From NCBI GenBank assembly GCA_023678885.1, contig CM043006.1, forward strand, positions 11,373,948 through 11,437,947: a stretch of 64,000 bases of DNA, in the 5' to 3' direction. Under the pieces are notes generated by a model. That model was not told the DNA's origin. It did not search any database and was given only the letters and a program-made list of their open reading frames with translations. This document shows positions 23,480-34,594 of the stretch, piece by piece. The position numbers were made by a program, and so were the translations under genes. Positions within the stretch are counted from its first letter, which is position 1. Every line of letters starts with the position of its first letter. This stretch comes from Pogostemon cablin. Lineage: Eukaryota; Streptophyta; Magnoliopsida; Lamiales; Lamiaceae.

Positions 23480-23850
23480 CAAAATGCAATTGTACGGTTA
23501 TGGGAGGTCAACCATTTTGAACTCAAGCATGTGCTGGGCTCTAAAAGCCTCCTTCTCATCCACCATCTGGACCGACAAGTCATTTTGCATCAGGGGAGTC
23601 ATAATGGGATTGTCAAACCCTCGTATCTCATCTGCACATAGAGATACTTTATGATGGTCGGATCCTCCGATGACTTCAAATGTCCTTTTGAAGATTATGT
23701 TGGTGTAAGCACATGTGTCCACAGGCATCGGTGTACCTTGGTTCCTGAGATGGTGGTGGTGATGATCAATGGGTCATTGTGGGGGGTTCATATTCTGGTT
23801 AAGTCTTCTTTGGAAAAAATTATGTCAGCTTAGTGCAGGGGTGGTCACGG
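23480..23850 (-). pseudogene. Tat protease
   Basis: On the minus strand DIIFSKEDLTRI (stop) TPHNDPLIITTTISG precedes, after a frameshift, VDTCAYTNIIFKRTFEVIG. This is the protease active site with D-T-C in place of D-T-G, a change expected to abolish activity. Downstream (22816-23480) is a linker to RT with no clean frame. Confidence 0.7.
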
Positions 23851-23949
23851 GCTTACCGTCAGGATATATTGAAATATGTCAAGCTGGCGAAGCTCCGCCT
23901 TTCTCTTCCTTCGTGACAAGGTGGTGATGGCTTATGACATCCACACATA

Positions 23950-25543
23950 GTGTTCCTCTATCATGAATATCTCTGTGGGCGAAGAAGGCAGGCGTTCACC
24001 CAACACACCTTGCCTGCGGGCTCTGCCGAGTTCCCCCAGGCGCTCATTTTCTACTGGGGTGCCTCCCTCCTACTCTTTGGGCCTGTCACAAGTCTGTCCA
24101 ACTTTCCATCCTCAAACAGTTTCCACAGCTCTGCTAAGAGATCTCGGCACTTATTGGTGTCGTGCCCCACCGACTTGTGGTACTTATAGAATTTATTCTT
24201 ATTAAGGTGAACTGGATCCGCTCGCATCTTTGACAGGGGTGCTAGTAAGTTGGCATCTTAAATTTTGTTGAATATTTCTTCAGGGGTCAATTCGAGCACT
24301 TATGTCATCTCATTCACTTGGTCGTCCTCCGGGAAGGGTTTGAATGAGGACGGGGTCTTATAATCTTTGTCTCCTCTCTTTTTCTTCTTATCCTCTTCTT
24401 TGTTTTCGCCTTTTGATTTTTTGTACTCTTCGAGGATCTCCTCACTGCGGATGAACGTCTATGCCAGGGTCATAAAGACAGCGTAATTGGCTGGCAACTT
24501 TTGCTAGCTGCTTGTCCACATCGAGGATTCAGGAAGTAGTGCGACGGCTGCCAGAATAGTGGATGATTCATCCGAGATTTCTTCCGTGTTGGCCCATTGC
24601 TCGTTAAATTTTTTCATGAAGTCTTTAAGCGACTCCTTCGTCCCCTATCGTAGGCAGGCTAATTTTTGCTTTGGCTCATTTTCTTGCTCGAGGTATGCGA
24701 AATGGTACGAGAAAGACATTGCTAGCTGGGCCCGCGAATCGATTGAGTTGATCGACAAAGATTCAAACCACAAGTGTGCCTGTCTCCTAGTGTTACGGGG
24801 AATATTTTGCAACAATCCTCTTCCGAGCTCCCTTGGGCTAACATGCACCCCACATATTTGTTAAGGTGTGTTGTTGGGTTGGATTCGCCAGCGTTCTGGA
24901 GGATTTGAGGCACTCGGATTTTTTTCAATGAGAGGGTCGCGATAATCCGGGCTGTGAAAGGAGTTCGTCCTGCTTCTGGATCTGGAATATTATATACTCC
25001 AACGTTGTTCTTCCTTTCCATCTTGTCCAGGCACTTTCTCATGGCTCCCAACTCCGAGTTGTGTTGTCGCTTGAATTTGGCTAAGGAATCTTCCCCCGTT
25101 CTTTTCGTCGTTTGCTCTAGGCGCAACTTTTCTGTCTCGGTGCCAAGACAGTCCTAGCACTATGCATCCGATCGTGAGTGTGGGTCGCGCTGATGGAAGA
25201 ATTAGCTCGACTGGCTGCTCGTCTTCGTTCACGTCTCTCGTCCACGACTTTTTGAGCCTTGCGTGGCTCATTCTGCACACCTTTTGGTCCCATACGCTTG
25301 TGCACTGATTTCTTAGGTGAAGTCTATCTGCATAGCTACTCGTCTGTCTGTTCCGCGGCTTATTCTAGATTAAAGCTTAACTTCCGGCTGACACTTTTCT
25401 GTCTAGTCGTCTGTTTCCCTTTCAGTTACTTGAGGTGGTCAAAGTATTTTTTACGAAAATCCACCTCCATCTCGTCATCCCCGGAACTCACATCTTGTGT
25501 CGGGATCTCCTTCTCGATTGTCTAAGGCGGGTTAGGTGTCCAT
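23950..25543 (-). pseudogene. gag: Tat gag
   Basis: The probable start is the ATG at 25543, with a stop three codons later. A basic region follows (NEPRKAQKVVDERRERRRAAS, 25300-25117), then the capsid-like core: GVYNIPDPEAGRTPFTARI, LSLKKIRVPQILQNAGESNPTTHLNKYVGCML, EDCCKIFPVTL and NSIDSRAQLAMSF. The C-terminal HKSVGHDTNKCRDLLAELWKLFEDGKL near 24190-24080 is a CxxH-type knuckle remnant. It would form the particle and bind RNA. Numerous stops. Confidence 0.85.
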
Positions 25544-25660
25544 GCCTACATGCTTGCTAGGCATAGCTTCGTCTTATCTGTTAGTCATATCGACCGACTA
25601 GTACGACACGCCAACAAAATAATTGTAAAAATTACTTTTCCTGATTCAAAAGAGTCGAGC

Positions 25661-25676
25661 CCTTCTTCTAGCGCCA
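25661..25676 (-). other. Tat primer-binding site
   Basis: On the minus strand TGGCGCTAGAAGAAGG begins two bases inside the 5' LTR end. TGGCGC-type sites are used by many Tat elements. The exact priming tRNA cannot be fixed by eye. Confidence 0.65.
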
Positions 25677-25678
25677 AA

Positions 25679-26284
25679 TGTAGATAGCTCGAATTAATCC
25701 TCCCATAATTAGGTGTTAATGTGGTTGTTTAATAAAGAAAGGGGATTATCGTCACTAATCTAACATGAAATAAAGTGATGGCTCAAGACTTCCTCCCGGC
25801 TAATCACACCTTTTGGAGGGAAAAATATAGTGTGTATTCGTATCGTTTTTGTTATGAGCGAACTCCTTATAATGGGTGTGGATGTCGTCATCCGTATCTA
25901 AGAATCTCTAAACAGGTCATATCGCATTAATTACAAATACTGTGGGCATTAAATGCGTAGCCGCATGAGGCTATTAGAAGATATGTTTTAGGATTCTCCC
26001 CTATCTGAGTATCTTAGGGAATATCCAAATAGCTCCCAGGCTTGTCAGAATAAGTGGGCAAGTGGGACGAGCAAGGGAGAAGAGATGGAGTAGAAGAGAT
26101 GGTGAGCTTCTCCTGAGTCGGCTTTGCCCGGTCCAAGCGCGTGAGTTGACTCTCCTACACGCTTGGCTGCACGGTTTGAAGTCTCCTGTCCATGAAACAA
26201 TGGTAGTGTTGGGTGGCAACCCTTCTGGGCCCAACGTGTGCGGCTCATATCCTCTTTGGGGGGCCAATATAATGGGCCCTACCA
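25679..26284 (-). repeat. Tat 5' LTR
   Basis: Direct repeat of 945-1547. On the minus strand it starts TGGTAGGGCCC and ends CTATCTACA, then the PBS. The outer end abuts CACAG at 26285-26289. Confidence 0.9.
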
Positions 26285-26289
26285 CACAG

Positions 26290-26731
26290 TATAAAAAGTA
26301 AATGATATCCTTTGAGTGGATGAAGGAATATTCTTTAAGATGTGAATATTATTATTTTTTAATTATTATATATTACATAAAAGTATTACTCCATTACTTT
26401 TCATTTTGAGAATGAATAAAAACTGGGTAGGTTGAGAGAGTTAATAGAGCATATAGATATGTAGAGGTGATTTTAAAATTTAAGGTGTAAATTTTGAAAA
26501 CACAAAAAGCTATGCTATTGCTATTCGAATTTTTGTTAAGAGCCCTTGAATTACAAACAAAATTTACATAAAATTACTACAATATCGTTATACTCCACAT
26601 TTTAAGACTAACCATAAAATTTACAAAATTTTATATTTTTGCTTTTCACACCCAAAACTCACTTAGAAGATACAAGTTACACTTAGTAAAATTAGTAAGA
26701 TGCATAAACCACCAAAATACATACATCATCA
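26290..26731. other. AT-rich flank, no gene seen
   Basis: The first ~40 bp continue the MITE interrupted by the Tat insertion. The rest is AT-rich without convincing coding frames. Confidence 0.6.
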
Positions 26732-26866
26732 GGGGCGGATCCAGAAATAAAAAATCGGGGGTACAAAATAGATTTTTCTATTTTTATTATCCGATATAAA
26801 CAGTCACGTTGTTGAAGAATTTTTTTTTACTTTTTTTATGGGTTTTTTATATGGTAATTTGAAATT

Positions 26867-26921
<55 letters not shown>

Positions 26922-27252
26922 TATGTGTAATAAAAATAAATTATAATTTGAAATTAAATCAGAAAAAAGACATAAAGAAATAATATAAAGAAAATATCAT
27001 AAAATAAAACAATAATAATAATAAAAAAATAAAGTAAAACAAAAGTCAAAAGCTCAAAATTACCCTAGATAAGCCCAATGGGCCTACGCCAAATAACAAA
27101 GCATTAATAGAAAAAATAGAAATAGCACAACAAAAGGTAAGAAATTGCTTGACTTTGAGTTTGATGTAGCTTAAAATTTTGCAAGTTATGTTTTTTATAT
27201 ATATATTAACTATATTTTAATTTGGGGGTACAGATGTCCCTAGCTGGATCCG
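26732..27252. mobile_element. MITE-like element with GGGCGGATCCAG termini (candidate)
   Basis: The left end GGGGCGGATCCAG and right end CTGGATCCGC are inverted copies, extended by GGGGGTACA just inside each end in the same orientation. An AT-rich core holds a (TA)n/(TG)n microsatellite at about 26868-26910. The exact ends and any duplication are unclear. Confidence 0.45.
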
Positions 27253-27560
27253 CACACAAAATCACACACTACCTTAAGAGAAAGAAAAGAGAAAGGGAAA
27301 AAAAATGGAAAAGGAGATTTAATTTTAGATGATATTAGGTAACCGCAGTAAATTATGGATAAATATTGAGTTTAAGATATGTTAAGAGTCATGGATTAGA
27401 GTTTCGCAACTGATGTCGAACCGAACATTTTCCCAGCTATATTTGTTTGTCTTTCAATGGAAAATAAAACAAAAAATGCACCGTACACCATTTTAGAATA
27501 TAAAATAAGTGCAAAACTTTTTTTTTTCATTAATTTATCATCTTCATATGCTCTATATTG

Positions 27561-27561
<1 letters not shown>

Positions 27562-27646
<85 letters not shown>
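27562..27646. repeat. (TA)n microsatellite, about 42 units
   Basis: Uninterrupted TA repeat. The poly-(Ile-Tyr) reading frame across it is an artefact. Confidence 0.97.
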
Positions 27647-27649
<3 letters not shown>

Positions 27650-27735
27650 GGGGTTTAACATTCAAAACTTTGGTTTTATTTGTTTTTGACTTGATGGGAA
27701 TAAAAAAATCTTTTGAAGTGATATAATTGACAAAT

Positions 27736-28009
27736 TCTCTTGTGAGACATTATTTACATGAGACGATTTGTAAGACGTGTTAAAGTATGTCTATTATTTA
27801 GATAAAGTATGTTTAATAGTAATTAAAATATATTTTCTAAAGTAGGCTAGATTATGCATTAAACTATAATTGTAGCGTTTTATAATATGATTTATTATTG
27901 ACATACTTTAACTACAAATAAGCATATTTTATCTATACAATAAGCATACTTTAGTAATGGGTCGACACGTCTCATACCCATCTTATGAATAATCCGTCTC
28001 ATAAGAGAG
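27736..28009. mobile_element. MITE candidate with TCTCTTRTGAGAC termini
   Basis: The left end TCTCTTGTGAGAC and the reverse complement of the right end TCTCTTATGAGACGG match. Both are followed by further GAGACG and CATAAG/ACATGAG motifs. The core is AT-rich with no coding. Confidence 0.45.
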
Positions 28010-28203
28010 TGTCTCGATATAATTTAATGAGTTTATTATGCATTATGAAGATGATATGTTTATTTGTCTTTCTTCTTCAATTTTTTTTCTTCTTTCTTCT
28101 TCTACATACGATGTTCTTGTGTGTTAAATGCGTGTGTTTAGATGGGGATTGAGTGCGCAAAGTAATTTAAAATAGTGAAATTAAGTATTTTTTATATAAA
28201 TTT

Positions 28204-29424
28204 GGATTAATTGCCTTAAAAGTCTTCACCTTTAATAAAATTGCAAATAAGTCTAAATATTTCACATTTGGCAAATAAAGAAACTACTTTATTGTGTTTT
28301 GGCAAATAGAACCATCCGGCTGCCCAAGTGCTGACATGTCAAAACTTAATACCAAATCAATAGTCCAACAATGCAAAACGACATCGTTTTGTGAAATTAA
28401 ATTTTTTGAAATCTAACTCTTGGAATGAACACAGATGCCCGTTATATCACAAACACCTCCTCCACGGCTACGCACACCAGAAGACCTAACTCTCACACAG
28501 ACTTTCCAATCCAGTGGAAGTCACTCGAGGTGTTCATCATCCATTGCAGAAATAACCCCAATTCGCTTCAATCTCCAAAATTTGATAAATCCCACTCAAA
28601 AGAAAAAAAAAGAACTACACGCTTCTTCCAATCAATTAACACTTGCTCAACCCCAAGATTCAACACTATCATACTGCAAATTTCTTCCTTCCACAAGCAG
28701 ATACTAGAGTGAAGAAAGGCAAAGTCATGAGATATAATAATAAAATAAAATTCAAGAAAAGGGGAAGGGGAAAGTGCAAGTCTAATGGGTGGCGTAAAAC
28801 GGCAAGAGAATCGGACAGAAGGTGTCACAAATCAGCTTATGGGCTTTGGTGTTACCAAGAGAAAACCTAAATTGAATCTGCGGTATTAAATCAACAAAAT
28901 TCAATTTCTCAACCAAAAATTAAAAAAACCCACACCAAATTCTCCTTCAATTATCAAATGGCGTCGTCAGATCAGATCCGCCATCTTCTGTGCCTGAATG
29001 TGAACGACGGAATAAGATTCCGACTCAGATGCAGAATCGTCGTCTCGAGAATTCCACATGGCTCTCATCATCGTCGTCATCCTCGATTTCCGACGGCGGA
29101 GAATTCAGGAATTTAGGATTTCAGAATCTGGCGATTGGAATGGTAGAAAATGATGGTGTATGGCAAGGCTAATGGGTTGGACATGGGAGAGAGTTTTTTT
29201 TCTGATCTTTCTTCTTCTTCTTTTGCTTTCCCGTGGAGAGAAATTTTAAGTTTTTTAAATTTTATTTTCCATGTCATTGTTTGGTCAGTCAATGGATGGC
29301 CAACATCTGACCGAGGATTCAATTTGCAATCACCTACTAAATGATATATTTTTTTGCAAAATTTTAAAGGTTTAGACTTATTTACAATTGATATAAAGGT
29401 GGGGACTTTTTAGGCAATTAACCC
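28204..29424. mobile_element. Non-autonomous Mutator-like element with captured sequence (Pack-MULE type)
   Basis: Perfect 9-bp duplications TATAAATTT flank it (28195-28203 and 29425-29433), the Mutator hallmark. The termini GGATTAATTGCCTTAAAAGTC and, reversed, GGGTTAATTGCCTAAAAAGTC continue as inverted repeats for over 50 bp, including CACCTTTA and AAATAAGTCTAAA. The interior from about 28420 to 29300 is markedly richer in GC and coding-like, unlike the AT-rich surroundings. No transposase is visible, so it depends on an autonomous relative. Confidence 0.85.
28958..29116 (+). CDS. Small ORF of unknown origin inside the Pack-MULE
   Basis: A 52-codon frame starts MASSDQIRHLLCLNVNDGI and ends at TAG 29114. 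The ATG follows an A-rich leader typical of plant 5' UTRs. In the overlapping frame, 28990-29172 encodes a serine-rich segment (LSSSSSSSISDGGEFRNL), also coding-like. I do not recognise either; they may be pieces of one captured host gene. Whether any is translated is unknown. Confidence 0.3.
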   Translation: MASSDQIRHLLCLNVNDGIRFRLRCRIVVSRIPHGSHHRRHPRFPTAENSGI

Positions 29425-30235
29425 TATAAATTTTGTTTGTGATTTGGGTGTCTTTGCGAAAATTCGGGTGTTAATAACATCCAAATAAATTATCGAATTT
29501 GAAAATAAAAAACAACAAATTATAATTTTTTAAAAAAAGAAAGCGAAAGAAAATGATTAAAATTGAATTAGCTAAAGCTATTGTAAAATATAAAATATTT
29601 ATTTATATTATATAAAGAGAATTTCAATAAAATCAAGTTCTAATACACTTTTCATTTTAAAATTTAAATTTACATAATTATTTTTACCCTCTAATTTTGA
29701 AAAGCCCGAATTCATTCTTTAAACTTAAATAGCATTAAATATTATTGACTTCTTTTTGTGTTTTTGCTTCAGAAAAATAATTTTTAATAAATTTAAAGAG
29801 GAAATATGTTATAAATATATATTAGAAATGAAAATATATAGCTACTTAGAGCATAATAAAATATAATTTTTTAAATTTTAAAATCTTCTCTATATTGTAA
29901 AAATCTCTCTAAAATTTAAAGAATTTTTGGAGATGCTTTTACATTGATTTTTATCGAAGTAACTCATCCATAATTGAGCAGGGTGTCGAGTCAGCAAATA
30001 ATAAATGCACCTTAAGATAAGAAATTTAGTCAGCATTTCATAGGAAAGCAGCCTCCAAGAATCACAAATTTCAACCATTTTGGAAAAAATATATATATCT
30101 ATCTATATTAATACTATAAATGGCAAGCAATCTCAATTGGATCAGATTCACAATAAGTTTGTGAATGTTTGTTATCGGCTGTTTATGATCATGTAATACA
30201 ATTCTTGCGTTTTAGCAAAATATACTCTTATACTA
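29425..30235. other. AT-rich spacer, no gene seen
   Basis: Very AT-rich sequence with homopolymer runs. I see no convincing gene, RNA or defined repeat. Confidence 0.6.
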
Positions 30236-30724
30236 CTCCCTCTGTCCGGTTCTAAGGTATCCATCTACTTTTTGATTAAAGAGTATTACTCCCTCCGTCC
30301 TGGGTATTTTTACCCATTTGTACGGGCACGGAGATTAAGACGTTTTATTTTTTTTAATATATAATGTAAGAGAAAATATGGATAAATTAGTAATTTAAAA
30401 AGAAAAAAGTAAATAAAGTTATTGGGAATGATGAATAAAGTGTAAAAAATAATTAAAGTTGTTGGGATGGTAAAAAGTAGGTAATAAAATATTATGTATT
30501 TTTGCCAAAAATGGAATGAATAAAAATACGTGGGATACCCAAAATAGAAAGTGGGTAAAAATACGTGGGACGGAGGGAGTATTATTATATTTAAAATGGG
30601 TAATTGTATTAGAGGGAAATTGTGGGTCATATTGTATAATTTTTTACTAAAAATGAGAAATGAATATCTTTGAAACGGACCCCAAAAATAGTAAAATTGA
30701 TATCTTAGAAGCGGACGGATTGAG
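30236..30724. mobile_element. Stowaway-type MITE (outer), interrupted by another Stowaway
   Basis: TA duplications (30234-30235 and 30725-30726) flank CTCCCTCTGTCCGGTTCTAAG on the left and, reversed, CTCAATCCGTCCGCTTCTAAG on the right, the CTCCCTCCGT signature of Stowaway. The internal 30289-30579 is a second MITE, leaving about 200 bp of the host MITE. Confidence 0.85.
30289..30579. mobile_element. Stowaway-type MITE (inner)
   Basis: The left end CTCCCTCCGTCCTGGGTATT and the right end, reversed, CTCCCTCCGTCCCACGTATTT pair well. TA duplications lie at 30287-30288 and 30580-30581. Non-coding. Confidence 0.88.
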
Positions 30725-30762
30725 TATCATATAAATTTCATATACCCTAACAACTTTTTTTT

Positions 30763-30954
30763 TCTCTCTTGAGCGTCCGCCCTTCTAATCTCATTTTTCT
30801 TTATTTATACATGAAGTCTCCATACATCCACTAATACAATTAAAATATGGGAACTACACACTCACTCATACAATTATCCACTACACATTAAATAATAATA
30901 CTCTTTAATTCAAATGAAAAAATAAATGAGACTCTTTAAACCGGACGGGAGGAG
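30763..30954. mobile_element. Degenerate Stowaway-type MITE
   Basis: The right end, reversed, reads CTCCTCCCGTCCGGTTTAAAG. The left end CTCTTGAGCGTCCGCCCTTC is its diverged partner. It contains the shared ACTAATACAATTAAAATATGGG and ACACATTAAATAATAATACTC blocks. Confidence 0.5.
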
Positions 30955-31058
30955 TATATTGTTTTTATACACACCATATAGATTAACACTTGATATTGTT
31001 AAATTTATTTCATTCTAAATGTATATTTTTTATTCTTACTTAAATAAAAAAACAAATA

Positions 31059-31259
31059 CTTCTTCGTCCCACCGAAAGGTCACAATTTTACTATATTGGG
31101 TGTCACATCCAAATGTCTCAAATTCCCATTTTTAGTAAAAAAGTACAACATGTGGCCCACCACTCACTACTAATATAACTACCCGCTACACATAAAATAG
31201 TAATACTCCTTAATCTATGCACAAAAAGCAACCGGTGATGTTTGGGCGGACGGAGGGAG
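31059..31259. mobile_element. Stowaway-type MITE
   Basis: The left end CTTCTTCGTCCCACCGAAAGG pairs with the reversed right end CTCCCTCCGTCCGCCCAAAC. TA lies on both sides (31057-31058 and 31260-31261). Length is 201 bp. Confidence 0.75.
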
Positions 31260-31678
31260 TACGTTTATATCTCCTGTATTATTTGCTATTATATTTTATT
31301 TTAATCTTATTTTTTTTATTATAGATATTTATATTACTTTAAATTTTAAAATATAATTATAATTTTATATTTCTAGTTCATGTAATATTTTGCATTTATT
31401 AATTACACTATTTTATTCTTAAAGTGTTTTTAGACAAGATAAAGTCTTGCGTGGAGCGAATGAAGCAAGTTACGTATACCCAAATCCAATTTCATATATT
31501 TTATGAGTGAGGTTTTGTGTGTCCAGACACACGAATTTAGATCTGTATGTTCAAGCCCGACCCTATCCAAATAAAATAACCGACCCAGCGTATATAATTA
31601 AAAAACACTAATTTTCATTTTACACTATGACCTTTTTTTATCACCTTCCAATCCTTCCTCTCGCTCGCGGATTCAGCA

Positions 31679-31825
31679 ATGGCAATTGGCGAATGTGGTG
31701 GCAGTAAGGGCGCTCGGTACAGAATCTACAACATACAAATCGATGACGATGAAGAGAACGAAATTGATAGGAGATTCCAAGTGATGTCTTTTACCTCGCC
31801 ATCGACAAATTTCGGTGATTTCTAA
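31679..31825 (+). pseudogene. First exon of an unidentified gene in the left MULE arm
   Basis: A 48-codon frame starting MAIGECGGSKGARYRIYNI with an acidic stretch (IDDDEENEID) begins 175 bp inside the MULE end, after a pyrimidine-rich leader. A GGTGATTTC sequence near its end could serve as a donor, but no clear GTAAGT is seen. It may connect to the exon at 32970. Product not recognised; probably a captured host-gene fragment. Confidence 0.35.
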
Positions 31826-32969
31826 TTGTTCTCTATTCTCACTTAATCAAAGATAAATGTTTAAATATTTTGGAATTCTTTATATTTAAAATGTGATTTT
31901 TGGAGGTCTGATTTGCAATTTAATCGATTTCTACCTTACTCATGATCAACGTTTGAGGTTATATTCCCCTGTTTATTGTTTTTGTCCATCTTATGATTCA
32001 TTTTAAATGACTATATGGAGTATCAAATCCATTGCATAAATTTGTAATAGCTATTGTTGTTGTTCGATACGTATTCATCTCAGTTTCTTTAACTCTATTT
32101 ATGTCATTTGCCCGCATTAATTTCAACCTATAATGAGGTAATTAGATTAAATGTGACTACCATAGGACACGTATTCAGTGCATTTGTCTTGAATATGTGC
32201 ATGACGAATGAGAATATATCTTTTTTTGAAAATTTGACTTGACAATGTAGCTTTGGGTGGTTGATGTTTGCTAATATTCGGGGTTTGGAATGTAAGGTCC
32301 AAAAATATATTCTGATTGATATCACACTTTGTATTGGATGACTCTTGCATATCTATTTTTCCTCATTTCTACATTTGCATCCTCACCAACCATTAGCCCA
32401 CTTATCCTTCAAAACAATAATTTAGAAGAGAAGTGTTGAACATATACAGTTGTGAACCTTCTAACTTCATGAAAAATATCTCATAGAATCATAGACTTGG
32501 TAGAAAACTAAATGTTTGATGCTAATCTTATTAAGCTCGGTTGTTAATGTATAATGTAAATGTTGTTAATTTGCTTATTATTGTATCGATAATGTGTGAT
32601 GGGGCTATTCCAGTTGCTGTGATCCTAGGTCTCTCTCTCTCTCTCCTAGTTCAAATTAGTGCAATCATGTGTGTTTAAAGAAAAGAAGTGAACATTATGT
32701 CTAAAAGTATGTGAATTCACAAGACTTTGCCTCCATTTCAACACATTTCTTAAATAAAGTATTTGGAGCAGATTCATGTTAAGATTGATATACATTGTTT
32801 CAGATTTAGCATTTCTTTAATCTTTCCAAGTTTTTAAGGTTACAGTTACTGTTTCCTATTAGGTTTATGTATGACAAAAAGATACCTTAGTTATCATGTG
32901 ACTCATATTCCAATCTGCTAATGTTTGAACTTGAATGAGTGGATAATATTGTTTGTGCTTTTATTGCAG
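31826..32969 (+). other. Probable intron(s) of the left MULE-arm gene
   Basis: AT-rich sequence with a CT microsatellite near 32628-32645 and no convincing exon. Confidence 0.3.
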
Positions 32970-33145
32970 ACAATGAGAAGGCAAAGGAAGAAACATGTGA
33001 TCTGAAAGAGGTGCTGAATGAAACTAAAAAACATAAACTGATTGCAAACAAAAGACTAGCCAATTTAAATTCGGAGTTGAAAGAATGCATTCATAGGATC
33101 AGTGTCGTTCACCAAGAGCAAGATCAAATAGTGCATACACTGTGA
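32970..33145 (+). pseudogene. Coiled-coil exon of an unidentified gene in the left MULE arm
   Basis: A good acceptor (TTTTATTGCAG) precedes a frame reading NEKAKEETCDLKEVLNETKK, LIANKRLANLNSELKECIHR, then HQEQDQIVHTL and a stop. Heptad-like spacing of L/I with charged residues suggests a coiled coil. It lies about 1.1 kb after the candidate first exon, in the same direction. Product unknown. Confidence 0.4.
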
Positions 33146-33437
33146 TGAAAACATCCAAGGAGCTTGAGAAATTCGATTAGAAACTCAAGGAAAAGTTGTC
33201 ACAAACAAGTACAAAGCTGGCAAGCCTAATTGCTGATTGTGTTTTAACAATAGATCAGTTCTCATAAAATTAGTATTTTCATAAAATTTTTAGTGCGAAG
33301 TGTCTCTTTAGTTATAATGAAATGTCATTCTATTTTTTTTTTATTATTATTTTGTTAAATGAAGTGTTACTTTTTTATTATATAAAGTGTTAATCTTCCA
33401 ATGGGATATAATAATGTATATAGTATTATTATGTAAA

Positions 33438-33677
33438 GGCAAAAACTTGTGCGCCTAGGGGCACACCGTGTGCTCATACTCTTTAGTACTAAATTATATA
33501 CTCTTTAATATAAAGATGTGTACCCTTTATTTTCTAAAAAAATAAAAAATATTAATGAAAAGTTTATACCCTTTAGAACAAAATGATATATCTTTATTAA
33601 TTAAAGTGTATACCATTTAAAACAAAACAATGTACACTTACCCATCTTGTGCACTTGGGGACACAAGAGACCCACTC
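33438..33677. mobile_element. 240-bp Mutator-type MITE, relative of the surrounding MULE
   Basis: The 9-bp duplications TTATGTAAA are perfect (33429-33437 and 33678-33686). The left end GGCAAAAACTTGTGCGCC matches the right end of the large MULE (GGCAAAAGCTCCTGTGTGTCC). The reversed right end GAGTGGGTCTCTTGTGTCC matches the large MULE's left end (GAGTGAGGTTTTGTGTGTCC). It is AT-rich inside and non-coding. Confidence 0.82.
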
Positions 33678-33686
33678 TTATGTAAA

Positions 33687-34594
33687 ATATTTAATTGAAT
33701 GTTATACCCTTTAATTTTGAGTGTCTTACCCTTTACACCATGCCATTATTATACATTAACTATATGAACTGAAAATATTGTCAACATTAGGTGCACTATA
33801 CTCCATACCATTTTCATGACAACAATATACCCCATACTAATCAACAATATATCATTTGCAACTCCATATCCTTTACACGACCAGGATATACTCTTTGCAT
33901 GATAACAACATACATTTTGGACCATGTCACTATAACAACATAAACTTAAAACACTGTTAATATCATGTGCACTAAACTCCATACCCTTTACTTTAGTATA
34001 GCATACCCTTTACATGACGACAATATACCCTTTGCTACTCCATACTCTTTACTCGACAACAATATACCCTTTACATGACAAACAATATACCCTTTGCACT
34101 ATGACTCTATACCTTAACAACATAAACTAGAAACATTATGAACAACGGGTACTGAACTCCATACCCTTTTACATGACATCAATATATCTTAACGTATCAA
34201 TAATAATCCATTTGCAACTTTATACACTTTACATGTCAACAATATACCCTTTATATGACAACAATATACCCTTTACTTATCAACAATAAACCCTTTGCAA
34301 CTTCATATACTTTATACATCAACAATATATCTTTTACACCATACAACTATACCTTAACAACATAAACATATAATAATGAACAACATGTTCCATACCCTTT
34401 ACATGACAACAAGATACCCTTTACTCATCAACAATATACTTTTTACATGACAACAATATACACTTTACATGATAGCAATATACCCTTTGGACCATGTCAC
34501 TAGAACAACATAAATTTAAAATTGTCGAAACATGTGCACTAAACTTCATACCCTTTACTTAAATATAGCATACTCTTTACATGACAACAATATA
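33687..34594. repeat. Degenerate ATACCCTTTACATGACAACA tandem-like repeat field, left part
   Basis: Units approximating ATACCCTTTACATGACAACAAT recur every ~20-30 bp with substitutions and spacers (CTCCATACCCTTT, CAACAATATACCCTTT, TTTGCAACTCCATA). Higher-order copies of about 170-230 bp are suggested by recurring ACATAAACTTAAAA and GTGCACTAAACTCCATACCC. The field is split at ATATA by Athila copy 2 and resumes at 48191. Non-coding. Confidence 0.75.

Larger units (their letters stand above)
945..26284 (-). mobile_element. Tat-lineage Ty3/gypsy LTR retrotransposon, 25.3 kb with nested insertions
   Basis: The element is bounded by identical 5-bp duplications CACAG (940-944 and 26285-26289), and both LTRs have TG...CA-type ends. 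On the minus strand the order is 5' LTR (26284-25679), PBS, gag, protease, RT, RNase H, archaeal-type RNase H, integrase, two antisense accessory genes, 3' LTR (1547-945). The second RNase H and the extra region after integrase mark the Tat/Ogre/Retand group. Subtracting the hAT (3.7 kb) and Athila (9.3 kb) insertions leaves about 12.4 kb, a normal size for this group. By eye the LTRs differ at several dozen of about 600 positions, so the insertion is not recent, and the coding region is full of stops. Confidence 0.9.

Noticed and set aside
27457..27726. Open frame with poly-(Ile-Tyr)
   Set aside because: Produced by the (TA)n microsatellite; the same applies to 51935-52117 on the minus strand.
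33687..34594. Possible CRISPR-like or satellite array
   Set aside because: Units vary in sequence and spacing with no conserved repeat/spacer structure, and the host is a plant.
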